A stretch of DNA of 5,705 nucleotides from Alphaproteobacteria bacterium (lineage in GTDB: Bacteria > Pseudomonadota > Alphaproteobacteria > Rhizobiales > Aestuariivirgaceae), in the NCBI GenBank assembly GCA_020441605.1, contig JAGRLX010000219.1, positions 6,019-11,723 on the forward strand, written 5' to 3'. Both the position numbers and the translations under genes were made by a program. Position 1 is the first letter of the stretch; each line of letters opens with the position of its first letter. The notes beneath the pieces were generated by a model. That model searched no databases. It saw nothing but the letters and a program-made list of their open reading frames with translations, and was not told the origin of the DNA. Below are positions 5,603-5,705 of the stretch, one piece after another.

Positions 5603-5705
5603 CAGACCACCCGGCTCAGTTTTACGAAACGGTCCGTCACCAGCAGCGCAACCGTGATGACCGCGATCTGCAAGACGGAAATCGCAGCGATCGTGGGGTC
5701 GATCC
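5602..5705 (-). CDS. ABC transporter permease, PotC-like (C-terminal end, cut by window edge)
   Basis: Only the last 33 codons and the stop are present; the gene continues beyond the right edge. The visible part reads IDPTIAAISVLQIAVITVAL and ends TDRFVKLSRVV. It is one hydrophobic span (about 17 residues) followed by a short basic cytoplasmic tail, as in the last transmembrane helix of PotC/second-permease proteins. The D-P-T-IAAIS lead-in before the final helix is common in PotC-like permeases. Its stop shares one base with the ATPase start, so the two are in one operon, and it should pair with the PotB-like permease at 2442-3323. The frame was chosen because it alone is open to the edge and joins the downstream gene in the usual TGATG overlap. 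The identification rests on a short fragment plus context. Confidence 0.8.
   Translation of the reverse strand, partial: IDPTIAAISVLQIAVITVALLVTDRFVKLSRVV

Noticed and set aside
1..5705. CRISPR arrays, insertion sequences, tRNA/rRNA genes or phage genes
   Set aside because: I saw no regularly spaced repeats, no transposase or integrase motifs, no terminal inverted repeats and no tRNA-like clover structure in the non-coding gaps.

Overview
The window is a compact, GC-rich stretch in which every supported gene is on the minus strand, so transcription reads from high to low coordinates. Base composition, Shine-Dalgarno-led starts and the mix of polyamine/iron-type and branched-chain-amino-acid-type ABC importers suggest an alphaproteobacterium, most likely a Rhodobacterales (Roseobacter/Paracoccus-like) genome. 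This placement is an inference from style, not from a marker gene.

In transcription order, the right half is an ABC importer of the spermidine/putrescine/iron class. It comprises the last 33 residues of a membrane permease that enters from beyond the right edge (5602-5705), an ATPase (4535-5602) whose start overlaps the permease stop by one base, a periplasmic substrate-binding protein with a twin-arginine-type signal (3426-4475), and a second permease (2442-3323). The binding-protein gene is flanked by GC-rich inverted repeats on both sides, with two strong hairpins after it and two weaker ones before it. This suggests that its mRNA segment is stabilised or processed separately.

Next come a 139-base spacer without a clear terminator, a TetR-family repressor (1649-2302), and, 28 bases on, a metal-dependent amidohydrolase of the Xaa-Pro dipeptidase / arginine-lysine carboxypeptidase / imidazolonepropionase-like group (397-1620). 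A modest intrinsic terminator candidate follows (349-371). A 265-base spacer then carries overlapping inverted repeats built from GACCG/CGGTC half-sites next to a TTGACA hexamer. It leads into the first 43 codons of a LivG-type ATPase (1-131), which starts a second importer that continues off the left edge.

Taken together, the window looks like a regulated uptake-and-catabolism locus. One or two ABC importers bring in a nitrogenous compound (polyamine-like, peptide-like or amino-acid-derived), a cytoplasmic amidohydrolase cleaves an amide or peptide bond in it, and a TetR regulator probably responds to the compound or its product. The substrate cannot be read from the sequence. I see no phage, transposon, CRISPR, tRNA or rRNA, and no clearly unprecedented system. 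The points most worth following up are the untested substrate, the putative operators and the hairpins around the binding-protein gene.
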